From positions 41,003 through 105,002 of the forward strand of contig CAVOLB010000045.1 in assembly GCA_963696655.1 (NCBI GenBank): 64,000 nucleotides of DNA, read 5' to 3'. A program made the position numbers and the translations under genes. The stretch's first letter is position 1, and the number at the start of each line of letters is the position of its first letter. The notes under the pieces are model-generated. The model was not told where the DNA came from and did no database searches. It saw nothing but the letters and a program-made list of their open reading frames with translations. The DNA is from Hypericibacter sp963696655. Its GTDB lineage: Bacteria; Pseudomonadota; Alphaproteobacteria; Dongiales; Dongiaceae. Positions 43,200 through 52,154 of this stretch are shown piece after piece.

Positions 43200-44597
43200 A
43201 TGACATCATCGACCCAGACAGCGCTGAAATGGACCGGGCTCGCGGTCGCCTTCATCGTCGCCGGCATCGGTCTCATCTTCGGCTTCTATCAGGACCTGCC
43301 GGCGCAGCAGGTGATCCTCTATACCGCCGCGACCTTCGCGCTGGTGGCCTGGGCCTGGCGCGCCTTCACCTCGCGCTGGGGCGACGCCGCCAAGGCGGCG
43401 GTCGTCGTCGAGGGCGTGGATGCCGACGGCAACCCGGTTCAATCCTCGGCGAAAGCCGCGCGGCGCGCCTTCATCCGCAAGAACCGGCCGGTCATCGCCG
43501 GGCTGATCCTGCTCCTCCTCGTGTTCGGCATCTGCTCGATCACGATCGAGGGCTTCTTCTCGGTCCTCAATATCATCTCGCTGCTGGTGCTGATCGGGCT
43601 CCTCATCTTCTCCGCCTTCATGAGCAAGTTCGTGGTGGAGAACCGCAGCGCCTTCATCGGCCTGACGGTGCTGGTGGGCCTCTTCGTCGTCGGATCGCTC
43701 AAGGTCGAGGGCTTCATCTATCCGGCCAACATCAAGTCGATGCTGCTCTTCGCCTCCTTCCTGGGCCTCGCCTGCGTCGGCCAGACCATGGTGGCGCTCC
43801 TCGGCGGCCTCGACCTCTCGATCCCCTTCATCATCGGCTCGGCCAATGTCGCGCTGCTCTATCTGATCGGGCTCGGCGTTCCGCCCTGGCTCGCCGTCAT
43901 CATCATCGTCGTGATCGGCATCGCGATCGGATTGCTCAATGGGTTCCTGAGTTTCCGGCTCCAGGGGCAGGCCCTGATTCTGACTCTCGGCGTCGGTTTC
44001 GCGACCTCCGGCATCACCCAGATCATCACCAGCCTCGGTTCGCGCTTCGCCGGCAATGTGTTCGGCGCGGTGCCGGAATGGCTGACCAATCTGGCCGCCA
44101 TGAACGGCAGGACCTTCGGGCTCGATTTTCCGCCGGTGATCCTGATCTGGCTGGTGGTGGCGGTGCTGCTGATCGTCGGCATGAAGAACACGGTCTATGG
44201 CCGCTATCTCTATGCGCTGGGCGGCAACCGGACCTCGGCCTCGCGGCTCTCGATCTCGGAGCGGCGCTACTGGGTGGGTGCCTATGCCGTCAGCGGTGCC
44301 GTCTCGGCCTTGACCGGCTGCCTGCTGCTGGGCTGGAGCGGCGGCGGCTTCATCGGCGTCGGCCAGCCTTATCTGTTCATGACCCTGGCCGCGGTCGTCA
44401 TCGGCGGGACCTCGCTCCTGGGCGGCGCCGGCGGTTATGGCTTCACGGTGATCGGCGTGCTGGTGCTCCAGGTGCTGACCTCGTTCCTGGTCGGCATCGG
44501 CCTCGATTATCAATGGCAGCAATTCATTTTCGGCCTGCTGATCCTGCCGATGGTCGCGCTCTATGCGCGCTCGCCGCATATCCGGACGCAGGTCTAG
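43200..44597 (+). CDS. Sugar ABC transporter permease (RbsC-like) with an N-terminal extension
   Basis: A 465-residue permease. The first 110 residues add two hydrophobic segments and a charged loop (WRAFTSRWGDAAKAAVVVEG) not found in standard RbsC. The core fold follows: VGQTMVALLGGLDLSIPFII, LQGQALILTLGVGFATSGIT, NTVYGRYLYALGGNRTSASR and VIGGTSLLGGAGGYGFTVIG. The ATG at 43200 overlaps no other gene. It ends 47 bases before the opsin-like gene on the same strand. Confidence 0.9.
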   Translation: MTSSTQTALKWTGLAVAFIVAGIGLIFGFYQDLPAQQVILYTAATFALVAWAWRAFTSRWGDAAKAAVVVEGVDADGNPVQSSAKAARRAFIRKNRPVIAGLILLLLVFGICSITIEGFFSVLNIISLLVLIGLLIFSAFMSKFVVENRSAFIGLTVLVGLFVVGSLKVEGFIYPANIKSMLLFASFLGLACVGQTMVALLGGLDLSIPFIIGSANVALLYLIGLGVPPWLAVIIIVVIGIAIGLLNGFLSFRLQGQALILTLGVGFATSGITQIITSLGSRFAGNVFGAVPEWLTNLAAMNGRTFGLDFPPVILIWLVVAVLLIVGMKNTVYGRYLYALGGNRTSASRLSISERRYWVGAYAVSGAVSALTGCLLLGWSGGGFIGVGQPYLFMTLAAVVIGGTSLLGGAGGYGFTVIGVLVLQVLTSFLVGIGLDYQWQQFIFGLLILPMVALYARSPHIRTQV

Positions 44598-44644
44598 CGT
44601 GATCAATTCAACGGCAAGAAGCGCGTTGCCTTGGGAGGCGTCTG

Positions 44645-45346
44645 ATGGAACTTAAACTGCTCCAGTCGACCGACATCACCGGCGGGACATTTTCCCTGAC
44701 CCTGGCCGGCATGTTCGCGACGGCGGTATTGCTGTTTCTCGGGACCGGGTGGGTCGCGAAGAAATGGAAGCTCCCGGTGGCGCTCGCCGGTCTCGTCGCC
44801 CTGCTCGCCACGGCCTATTACTGGCAGGCGCGCGAGGTGTGGCTCGCGGCCGGCCAGATGCCGGTCATCTATCGCTATATCGACTGGCTGATCACCGTCC
44901 CGATCCAGGTTCTGACGCTCTATTTCTTCATCGGCGCCGTGGCGCGGCCGCCGGTGGGCCTGTTCTGGCGTCTCCTGGTCGTCTCGGTCGTCATGATCCT
45001 CGCGCGCTATATGGGCGAAGTCGATTTCATGCACCCGACGCTGGGATTCCTCATCGGCATCGTCGGCTGGCTCTACATCCTGGGCGAGATCTATTTCGGC
45101 AAGCTCGGCGAGATCAATTCCAAGAGCGCCACCGAGACGGTGCAGACCGGCTTCTTCTGGCTGCGCCTGGTCGTGACGGTCGGCTGGGCGATCTATCCGC
45201 TCTGCTATTTCATCGCCAGCTTCGCCGGCGGCGTCGACGAAGGCACCTTGAGCATCGTCTACAACCTGGCCGACTTCGTGAATCAGATCCTGTTCGGCCT
45301 GATCATTCTCTTTGCGGCGATGAAGGAATCGGCTTCGACCCGATGA
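44645..45346 (+). CDS. Proteorhodopsin-like type 1 opsin lacking the retinal-binding lysine
   Basis: A 233-residue protein with seven hydrophobic helices that aligns to proteorhodopsin with a constant offset of 17 from helix C to helix G. Kept residues are Arg77 and Asp80 in YRYIDWLITVP (equal to R94, D97), Thr84 (T101), Trp181/Tyr184/Pro185 in GWAIYPLCYF, and Asp210 in YNLADFVN (D227). The Schiff-base lysine (K231) is Gln214, codon CAG at 45284-45286, in VNQILFGLI. The proton-donor glutamate (E108) is Thr91, and the H75 position has no His. Without the lysine it cannot hold retinal covalently. Type 1 opsins without this lysine are known as a class; their role is unresolved. It sits between a sugar ABC operon and an SPFH gene. 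No retinal or carotenoid synthesis gene is in the window. Confidence 0.9.
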   Translation: MELKLLQSTDITGGTFSLTLAGMFATAVLLFLGTGWVAKKWKLPVALAGLVALLATAYYWQAREVWLAAGQMPVIYRYIDWLITVPIQVLTLYFFIGAVARPPVGLFWRLLVVSVVMILARYMGEVDFMHPTLGFLIGIVGWLYILGEIYFGKLGEINSKSATETVQTGFFWLRLVVTVGWAIYPLCYFIASFAGGVDEGTLSIVYNLADFVNQILFGLIILFAAMKESASTR

Positions 45347-45432
45347 ATGAGGTTCGCTCCCCATTTGTCCAGAGATGCGAAACAACAAACCGGCGGCGGC
45401 CAGGTCCTGGGTCCGATGCGCCTGCTCCGGTA

Positions 45433-45465
45433 CGAGACGAGGCCCGATTTCGGGCGCCCGTCTCG
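45433..45465 (+). other. Hairpin between the opsin-like and SPFH genes
   Basis: CGAGACG-A-GGCCCG-ATTT-CGGGC-GC-CCGTCTCG forms a stem of about 12 pairs with small bulges, 24 bases before the SPFH start. There is no T-run, so it is more likely a processing or stability element inside a transcript than a terminator. Confidence 0.4.
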
Positions 45466-45488
45466 ACAATGCTATGGAGGGATGAGAC

Positions 45489-47192
45489 ATGAACGGCGCA
45501 AACATCATTGCCATCATCATCTTGGCGACGATCGTCATTGCGGTTGCCGTCTACCTGCTGCACTGGCTCTACCGGCGATCGACCAAGGACATCTCCTTCG
45601 TCCGCACCGGCTTCGGCGGCGAGAAGGTCGTGATGGGCGGCGGCGCCCTGGTGCTGCCGATCGTCCATGACGTGACGGAGGTCAGCATGAACACGCTGCG
45701 CCTCGAGGTGCGGCGCGCCAAGGAGCAGTCGCTCATCACCAAGGACCGCATGCGCGTCGAGGTCACGGTCGAGTTCTTCGTCCGCGTCATCCCGCAGCCG
45801 GACGCGGTCGCGACCGCGGCCCGAACGCTGGGCCGGCGCACCATGAACCCGGAAAGCCTCAAGGACCTGGTCCAGGGCCGCTTCGTGGACGCGATGGGCA
45901 TGGTCGCCGCCACCATGACCATGGAAGAGATGCATGAGCATCGCGGCAAATACATCAAGGGCGTGCGCGATCAGGTGGCGGGCTCGCTCACCCAGAACGG
46001 CCTCGAGCTCGAGACCGCGTCGCTCACCAGCCTCGACCAGACCGACATCAAGCTCTTCAATCCGTCGAACCAGTTCGACGCCGAGGGCTTGACCCGCCTG
46101 ACCGAGGAGATCCAGACCCGCAAGAAGAAGCGCAACGACATCGAGCAGGACACCGCGATCGCGGTCCGCAACAAGAACCTGGAATCGGAAAAGCTGGCGC
46201 TCGATATCGACAAGGAGAGCGAATATTCGCGCATGGAGCAGGAGCGCGAGATCGCCATGCGCCGGGCCCAGCAGCGCGCCGAGATCGCGATCGAGAAGAC
46301 CGAGCGCGACCGCGAGATCGAGGAAGCCCAGATCCGCGCCTCCGAGGAGATCGAGCGCGCCCGCATCCGCCAAGAGCGGGTCCTCGAGGCCGAGCGCATC
46401 GAGCGCGAGCGCGAGACCGAGCGGCTGGAGGTGCAGCGCCGCCGCACCCTCGAGATCGAGGAGCAGGAACGCGTCATCGCCGTCGCCACCAAGTCCAAGT
46501 CCCAGTCCGAGGCGCAAGCCGCGGCGGAGCAGGCCCGCTCGCTCATGGTCGAAGCGCAGGAAAGCGTCACCACGATGCGCGAGAAGCAGATTGCGGATCG
46601 CCGCAAGCTGATCGAGCTCATCGGGGCCGAGCAGGAGGCGGAACGCGAGGCGATCAAGATCGTCACCATGGCCGAGGCCCATAAGAAGGCCGCAGTGGAG
46701 CGCGCCTCGGCCGACAACGCCTCGGCCGATGCCGCCAAATATCGCTACGAGGTCGATGCCGAGGGCCAGCGTGCCCTCAACGAGGCGGAGAATCTGCGTT
46801 CCGACGCCAGCCGGCGCAGCGCCTTGCACCGGCGCCTGGTCGAGAACCTGCCGGAAATCATCCGCGAGAGCGTCAAGCCGATCGAGCGGATCGAATCGAT
46901 CCGTATCCTGCAGGTCGACGGCCTGCCGGGTCTCAGCAGCACGGGCGCGCTCGACGGCGCCGGTGGTGGTGGGGGCGGCGATCAAGGCTCCGGCGGCGGC
47001 GATGGCGGCGGGCCCAAGGGCCGCAGCCTCGCCGACAGCGCGGTCAATGCCGCGCTGCGCTACCGCGCTCAGGCGCCCTTCGTCGACGACCTGCTGCAGC
47101 AGATCGGGATCTCGGCCGGGTCGGTCGGCAATCTCGGCAATCTGCTCAAAGGCCCGGCGCCGAAGGACCCGAAGCCGAGCGACAAGGGTTGA
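45489..47192 (+). CDS. Flotillin-like SPFH/band 7 domain protein
   Basis: A 567-residue membrane-anchored scaffold protein. Residues 5-25 form one membrane helix (AIIILATIVIAVAVYLLHWL). The SPFH domain follows (about 30-200; VRTGFGGEKVVMGGGALVLP, VEVTVEFFVRVIP). Then comes a long Glu/Arg-rich coiled coil (about 210-430) with many EIERARIRQER-type repeats. The end contains a glycine-rich linker (about 490-515). Flotillin-like proteins organise membrane microdomains and protein complexes. GGAGGG precedes the start. Its place directly after the opsin-like gene and before two membrane-protein genes suggests it assembles with one of them (inference). Confidence 0.9.
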   Translation: MNGANIIAIIILATIVIAVAVYLLHWLYRRSTKDISFVRTGFGGEKVVMGGGALVLPIVHDVTEVSMNTLRLEVRRAKEQSLITKDRMRVEVTVEFFVRVIPQPDAVATAARTLGRRTMNPESLKDLVQGRFVDAMGMVAATMTMEEMHEHRGKYIKGVRDQVAGSLTQNGLELETASLTSLDQTDIKLFNPSNQFDAEGLTRLTEEIQTRKKKRNDIEQDTAIAVRNKNLESEKLALDIDKESEYSRMEQEREIAMRRAQQRAEIAIEKTERDREIEEAQIRASEEIERARIRQERVLEAERIERERETERLEVQRRRTLEIEEQERVIAVATKSKSQSEAQAAAEQARSLMVEAQESVTTMREKQIADRRKLIELIGAEQEAEREAIKIVTMAEAHKKAAVERASADNASADAAKYRYEVDAEGQRALNEAENLRSDASRRSALHRRLVENLPEIIRESVKPIERIESIRILQVDGLPGLSSTGALDGAGGGGGGDQGSGGGDGGGPKGRSLADSAVNAALRYRAQAPFVDDLLQQIGISAGSVGNLGNLLKGPAPKDPKPSDKG

Positions 47193-47274
47193 GACGGGCT
47201 GCGAAGGCGTGGCCATCGGCTTCCGCCGCTAGCCAGCCTCGCCTTCCGCCGGCTTTCCGATCACGAGGTCGATC

Positions 47275-47685
47275 ATGATCACCATCAGGCAGACAGAGAG
47301 ACGGCTCGCGGTCATCGCGAATTGGGGCCTGTTCGGCGCATTCGGGCTGGGCCTGATCCAGTCGGGCATCGGCAGCGGCGCGGTCGTTGTCGGCCTCGTC
47401 GGCTTCGCCCTCATTCTCGTGGGTTTCGTCTCGCAGGTGATCATCAACCGCTTCTATGGCGACGGCTTCACGACCGGCGAGGTGGCGCTGGGCTTCATCG
47501 CCTTCGGCATCGCGGTCCTGGGCTTCGTCGCGAGCTGGATCTTCGATCCGACCTTCGGCACCACCGACATCGTGATCGGCCTCTCCGGCTTCGCCGCCAT
47601 CATCATCGCCTTCATCGTCTATCTCGTGACGAAATACGGGCTGAAGGGCTCCTTCTCGATGTTCCACCAGATGGGTCGCCATTGA
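47275..47685 (+). CDS. Small four-helix membrane protein, unknown function
   Basis: A 136-residue protein with four hydrophobic segments in two pairs: NWGLFGAFGLGLIQSG and VVVGLVGFALILVGFVSQVI, then VALGFIAFGIAVLGFVASWI and IVIGLSGFAAIIIAFIVYLV. The pairs are alike, which suggests an internal duplication. I recognise no family or active-site residue. It lies between the SPFH gene and the symporter gene on the same strand and is probably co-transcribed. Confidence 0.8.
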   Translation: MITIRQTERRLAVIANWGLFGAFGLGLIQSGIGSGAVVVGLVGFALILVGFVSQVIINRFYGDGFTTGEVALGFIAFGIAVLGFVASWIFDPTFGTTDIVIGLSGFAAIIIAFIVYLVTKYGLKGSFSMFHQMGRH

Positions 47686-47766
47686 TGGCTTTGCGGGCAC
47701 CCCGGATTCCGGCCGGACGCGCCGCCCTTCGAGGGCCGGCCGCGACAGACAGGGAGGGCCATTCCC

Positions 47767-49812
47767 TTGTCTGAAGGAGCCGTGTGGCTGCTCGCCTTCG
47801 TCGGGGCCTACTGGGCCTATTGCGTCTATTGGGGCGCGGCCAGCGCGCGCCTGATCGGCACGACGGCCAACGACTATTTCCTCGCCGACCGGGGCATCTC
47901 GCCCTGGATCTTCGTGCTGGCGGCGACCGCGACCTCCTTCTCGGGCTGGGTCTTCCTCGGCCATCCGAGCTTCATCTTCCAGGACGGATTCCAGTTCGCG
48001 CAGCTCTCGCTCTGCGCCATCACGATCCCCCTGACCGGCGTCATGTTCCTCAAGCGCCAGTGGCTGCTGGGCAAGCGCTTCGGCTATGTCACGCCGGGCG
48101 ACATGTTCGCCGACTATTTCGGCAGCGAAGGCATGCGCCGCCTGGTCGTGCTGATCGCGCTGGTCTTTTCGATCCCGTTCCTCGCCATGCAGCTCACCGC
48201 CTCGGGCTATCTGCTCCAGATCCTCTCCGATGGCGAGGTCGATCGCCATGTGGCCATGTGGGTCCTGACCGCCGTCCTGTTCCTCTATGTCTGCGTCGGC
48301 GGATTGCGCGCGGTCGCCTATGTCGGGACCTTGCAGGGACTGCTGATGGCGGCCGGTCTCGCCGCGATCGGGCTGGTCGCCTATGGCAGGCTCGGCGGCT
48401 TCGCTGCCTTCAACGATGTGCTCGCCAAGCTGGGCGCCGGCGCGATCGCACCCTTCGGCAGCACGGCCGCCGGCTATAACAGCTATTTCGAGATCCCGGG
48501 CGTGATCCAGTTCACGCGCGGGCTCGGCGTCGAGGCGCCGGTCGGCGGCACCTGGACCGGCTCCATGATCCTCAGCTACAGCTTCGCGCTGATGGGCATC
48601 CAGGCGGCGCCGGCCTTCACCCTATGGGCCTTCGCCAGCCGCAGCGCCAAGGGCTTCGCCGCGCAGCAGGTCTGGGCCTCGGCCGCCGTGATCGGGCTCA
48701 TCCTCGTCTTCTTCTCGGTCCTGATCGGCATGGGCGCGCTCTTTCTCGGCGCCTCGCCGGCAGTGACGGCGGCCGGCCTCGCCACCGCCGCCTGGCTGCC
48801 GCCGATCGCGGGCCAGGACCCCGGCAATCTGGTGGCTTTCTTCATCCGCGCGATCGGCAAGAGCGATCCCTGGTTCACCGGCCTGCTCGCGGTCTGCGCG
48901 CTCGCCGCGATCCAGGCGATGATCGCGTTCTACGCCTCGACCGCCGGCACGATCCTCGCGCGCGATGTCTATAAGCGCTATCTCAACCCCGAGGCCGGCG
49001 ATCGCGAGCTCAGGCTCTATGGACGGATCAGCATCGGGCTGGTGCTGCTGGCAGCGCTCCTCACCGCCTCCTATCTGCCGGCGACCGAAAGCGAGCTCGG
49101 CGCGCTGGCGCTCTCCTTCGGCTTCCAGCTCTGGCCGGCGCTCGCCGCCGTCTGCTGGTTCCCCTGGCTGACGCGCCAGGGCGTGGTGCTGGGGCTGGTG
49201 TTCGGGCTGGTGGCCGTGGTCTTCACCGAGCCCTTCGGCCAGTCGCTCAGCGCCTTCGTCGGGCTCCATCTGCCCTGGGGCCGCTGGCCCTGGACCATCC
49301 ATTCCGCCGGCTGGGGCATGTTCTTCAACCTGCTGGCCTGCCTCATCGTCTCGGCCATGACGCAAGGCGGCCCCGAGCGGGCGCATCGCGGCAAGTATCA
49401 TGACTATCTCGCCGAGAAGGCGGGACTCTCGCCCGAGCGGCGCCTGCTGCGGCCGGCGGCCTGGGCGATCGCGCTTGCCTGGATCTTCTTCGCGGTCGGG
49501 CCGGGCGCCGTCTGGGGCAATGATTTCTTCGGCGCGCCGAATGGCGGGGTCGCCGCCTGGGTGCTGGGGCTGCCCTCGATCTGGGCCTGGCAGATCCTGT
49601 GGTGGGCGCTGGGCGTGCTGGTGATCTGGTTTCTGGCCTACAAAATGGGCATGTCGACAGCGCCCCTCGGCAGCGTCGATACCCATATCAATTACAATCC
49701 GCCGACCCTGTCGCGACAGGCGCTGGCGTCGGATTGGCGAAACTGGTTCTGGGGGCTCGTGATCGGATTGGCGGCGCTCACCCTCGCGCATTGGATCTTC
49801 GGACGGGCGTGA
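47767..49812 (+). CDS. Sodium:solute symporter family protein
   Basis: A 681-residue membrane protein with about 13-14 helices. It has the SSS-family N-terminus (TTANDYFLADRGISPWIFVL), ATSFSGWVFLGHPSFIFQDG in helix 2, YVTPGDMFADYFGSEGMRRL, and the YASTAGTILARDVYKRYLNP motif with the conserved TILxRDxYK. The C-terminus carries an extra region of about 110 residues with a YNPPTLSRQALASDWRNWFW segment. The start is TTG 47767 after AGGGAGG; an in-frame GTG follows 15 bases later. Substrate unknown. A homologue-poor C-terminal tail may carry a regulatory role. Confidence 0.88.
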   Translation: MSEGAVWLLAFVGAYWAYCVYWGAASARLIGTTANDYFLADRGISPWIFVLAATATSFSGWVFLGHPSFIFQDGFQFAQLSLCAITIPLTGVMFLKRQWLLGKRFGYVTPGDMFADYFGSEGMRRLVVLIALVFSIPFLAMQLTASGYLLQILSDGEVDRHVAMWVLTAVLFLYVCVGGLRAVAYVGTLQGLLMAAGLAAIGLVAYGRLGGFAAFNDVLAKLGAGAIAPFGSTAAGYNSYFEIPGVIQFTRGLGVEAPVGGTWTGSMILSYSFALMGIQAAPAFTLWAFASRSAKGFAAQQVWASAAVIGLILVFFSVLIGMGALFLGASPAVTAAGLATAAWLPPIAGQDPGNLVAFFIRAIGKSDPWFTGLLAVCALAAIQAMIAFYASTAGTILARDVYKRYLNPEAGDRELRLYGRISIGLVLLAALLTASYLPATESELGALALSFGFQLWPALAAVCWFPWLTRQGVVLGLVFGLVAVVFTEPFGQSLSAFVGLHLPWGRWPWTIHSAGWGMFFNLLACLIVSAMTQGGPERAHRGKYHDYLAEKAGLSPERRLLRPAAWAIALAWIFFAVGPGAVWGNDFFGAPNGGVAAWVLGLPSIWAWQILWWALGVLVIWFLAYKMGMSTAPLGSVDTHINYNPPTLSRQALASDWRNWFWGLVIGLAALTLAHWIFGRA

Positions 49813-49840
49813 GGGGCAGGGCGGATAGAGGAGGCAGACC

Positions 49841-50998
49841 ATGACCGCATTCAATTTCAATACCTCACCCCGGATCGTCTTCGGCGACGGCGCCGTCGCC
49901 CGGATCGGCGAGATCGCGGCGGCCCAGCTCGGCAGGCGCGTGCTGCTCGTCACCGATCCCGGTCTCATCAAGGTTGGATTGATCGCCCCGGCCCTGAAAT
50001 CGCTCGAGGCTGCCGGCGTCGCCGTGTCGGTCTATTCCAAGGTCGAGGCCGATCCGCCCGAGGCGGTGATCATGACCTGCGTCTCGGCGGCGCAGGAATT
50101 CGAGGCGGACGCGGTCATCGGCCTGGGCGGCGGCTCCTCCATGGACAGCGCCAAGCTCGCGGCCCTGCTGGCGCCAGGCCGGGAGAAGCTCGCCGACATC
50201 TATGGCATCGGCAACGCGAAGGGGCCGCGCCTGCCGCTGCTGCTGGCACCCACGACGGCCGGCACCGGCTCCGAGGTCACGCCGATCTCGATCGTCACCA
50301 CCGGCGCCAGCGAGAAGAAGGGCGTGGTCTCGCCCCTGATCCTTCCGGACGTGGCGCTGCTCGACCCGGAACTGACCCTGGGCCTGCCGCCGCATGTGAC
50401 GGCGGCCACCGGCATCGACGCGATGGTCCATGCGATCGAGGCCTTCGCCTCGGCCAGCCCGAGCAACAATCCCGTCTCGCGCGCCCTGGCGCGCGAAGCC
50501 CTGCGGTTGATGGGAGCGGCCCTGGAGCGCGCGGTCAAGAATGGCCAGGATCGCGCCGCGCGCGGCGACATGCTGCTGGGCGCCATGCTGGCGGGCCAGG
50601 CCTTCGCCAATTCGCCGGTGGCGGCGGTCCATGCGCTGGCCTATCCGATCGGCGGCCATTTCCATGTTCCGCACGGACTCTCCAATGCCCTGATGCTGCC
50701 CCATGTGCTGCGCTTCAACGCCGAGACGGCGAGTGCCGCCTATGCCGAGATCGCGCCCTATGCGTTCCCGGAACTGGCGGAGGTCGGCACGCAAGGACGG
50801 GCCTCGGCCTTTGCCGAGAAGCTCGCCGGGCTCTCGATGCGCTGCGGCCTGGAGCAGCGCCTGCGCGACGTCGGCATTCCCAAGGATGCCGTCCCCATGC
50901 TGGCACGGGATGCGATGAAGCAGACGCGCCTCTTGGTCAACAATCCGCGGCCGCTCACCGAAGCCGACGCGCTCGCCATCTATCAGCAGGCCTGGTGA
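49841..50998 (+). CDS. Iron-containing alcohol dehydrogenase
   Basis: A 385-residue group III dehydrogenase. The nucleotide-binding loop is GLGGGSSMDSAKLAAL and the adenine contact is APTTAGTGSEVTPISIV. Metal ligands are Asp and His in GIDAMVHAIEAF and the His residues in PIGGHFHVPHGLSNALML. It reduces or oxidises short alcohols, semialdehydes or related compounds; the exact substrate is not evident. It ends the long co-directional run that starts at 38464, 28 bases after the symporter, so it may process what the symporter brings in. Confidence 0.92.
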   Translation: MTAFNFNTSPRIVFGDGAVARIGEIAAAQLGRRVLLVTDPGLIKVGLIAPALKSLEAAGVAVSVYSKVEADPPEAVIMTCVSAAQEFEADAVIGLGGGSSMDSAKLAALLAPGREKLADIYGIGNAKGPRLPLLLAPTTAGTGSEVTPISIVTTGASEKKGVVSPLILPDVALLDPELTLGLPPHVTAATGIDAMVHAIEAFASASPSNNPVSRALAREALRLMGAALERAVKNGQDRAARGDMLLGAMLAGQAFANSPVAAVHALAYPIGGHFHVPHGLSNALMLPHVLRFNAETASAAYAEIAPYAFPELAEVGTQGRASAFAEKLAGLSMRCGLEQRLRDVGIPKDAVPMLARDAMKQTRLLVNNPRPLTEADALAIYQQAW

Positions 50999-51019
50999 GG
51001 CTCGGGACCCGCGATGCGA

Positions 51020-51463
51020 TCATTTCACCATCAGTTCCTGCAGCGCGCTTCGCATCGCCTCGCCGATCGCGACGGGGCGGTTGCTGGCGCGGTCGACATA
51101 GACATGGATGAAATGGCCGGAAGCGGCCACGGCGGGTTCGTCGTTGCGGAACAGCCCGACCTCGTAGCGCACGCTGCTGCGCCCCAGATGCGCGACCCGC
51201 AGGCCCGCCGCGATCGCGTCGGGAAAGGCGATCGGGCGGAAATAGCTGCAGGAGGTCTCCACCACCAGGCCGATGGTCTCGCTGCGCAGAAAATCGAGCA
51301 GCCCGGCGTCGATCAGCCATTTGTTCACGACCGTGTCGAAATAGCTGTAATAGACGACGTTGTTGACGTGGCCATAAACGTCGTTGTCCATCCATCGCGT
51401 CGGGATCGTGAGGAAATGGCGATAGGCCGCGCGGGTCTCGTCTTTGGAAGGCTGGGAACTCAC
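51020..51463 (-). CDS. Acyl-CoA thioesterase, 4HBT/YbgC type
   Basis: A 147-residue hotdog-fold thioesterase. The catalytic segment RWMDNDVYGHVNNVVYYSYF contains the Asp and the DxYGHVNN signature. VAHLGRSSVRYEVGLF and GHFIHVYVDRAS form the central strands. It converges with the alcohol dehydrogenase gene. Confidence 0.92.
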   Translation of the reverse strand: MSSQPSKDETRAAYRHFLTIPTRWMDNDVYGHVNNVVYYSYFDTVVNKWLIDAGLLDFLRSETIGLVVETSCSYFRPIAFPDAIAAGLRVAHLGRSSVRYEVGLFRNDEPAVAASGHFIHVYVDRASNRPVAIGEAMRSALQELMVK

Positions 51464-51706
51464 ATCGTCACCCTGAAGGAAAGTTCAGATCGGGCCGGCG
51501 TCATGACGGTGAATCCATGCTCGCGTGAACATGAGGCATCGTTGCGCCATCGGCGTCGGACTTCTCGGCACGAACGGCTCGAATTCGCGCGACCTGCCGC
51601 ACTTGATTGCGCGGGTCGCGATTGCATCTTGAAGGTCAACCGACTCAACGCAGGCGTTTCGCCCTGACAGGGAACTCCCCCAGGGCAAGAGGAAGAAGAG
51701 GCAACC

Positions 51707-52096
51707 ATGGCTATCGATGTCAAAGGCTGGGCGAGCAAGTTCAAGAGTCTGACCGACAATGATCAGACCATTGCGGCAATGGGAAAATACTACACCTGCA
51801 CCTTCATGTACGACATGACGGACCGCAAGGTCATCATCGAGATGCATGATGGCAAGGTGAAGAACATCAACACCAACCCGCAGCCGCTCGACGCCTACGA
51901 CTTCGCGCTGCGCGCCAGCGCCCAGACCTGGCGGGAATTCGGCCAGCCGATGCCCAAGCCGATGTTCCACGGCATCTGGTCGGCGAGCTTCCGCGAGGAT
52001 CTGAAGCTTGAGGGCAATCTGCTGGTGCTGATGCAGAATCTGCGGAATTTCACGGTGCAGTTCGAATTGCTGCGCAAGAGCGGCGTCCCGGTCTAG
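51707..52096 (+). CDS. SCP2-like small protein
   Basis: A 129-residue protein with the alternating pattern of sterol-carrier/SCP2-type domains: CTFMYDMTDRKVIIEMHDGK in the place of the beta-sheet, a central helix (DFALRASAQTWREFGQ), FHGIWSASFREDLKLEGNL and the last helix LLVLMQNLRNFTVQFELLRK. The match is by pattern, not by catalytic residues. The gene is 59 bases before an alpha/beta hydrolase gene on the same strand and probably in its operon; it may present a lipid-like ligand to that enzyme (inference). Confidence 0.6.
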   Translation: MAIDVKGWASKFKSLTDNDQTIAAMGKYYTCTFMYDMTDRKVIIEMHDGKVKNINTNPQPLDAYDFALRASAQTWREFGQPMPKPMFHGIWSASFREDLKLEGNLLVLMQNLRNFTVQFELLRKSGVPV

Positions 52097-52154
52097 GACG
52101 CGGCCCGCGGAAACCGAACGAACACGCCAAACCCAACGCTCGAGGATCGCCCCC

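Noticed and set aside
41774..44606. Long minus-strand frames over the two sugar permease genes
   Set aside because: Arg/Asp/His/Gln-rich translations typical of the antisense of membrane-protein genes.
45303..47216. Long minus-strand frame over the SPFH gene
   Set aside because: It is a shadow of the repetitive coiled-coil coding sequence and has Leu/Arg-rich low-complexity content.
38464..50998. Retinal or carotenoid synthesis genes (blh, crt) to go with the opsin-like gene
   Set aside because: None of the nearby products resembles these enzymes; the opsin also lacks the retinal-binding lysine.
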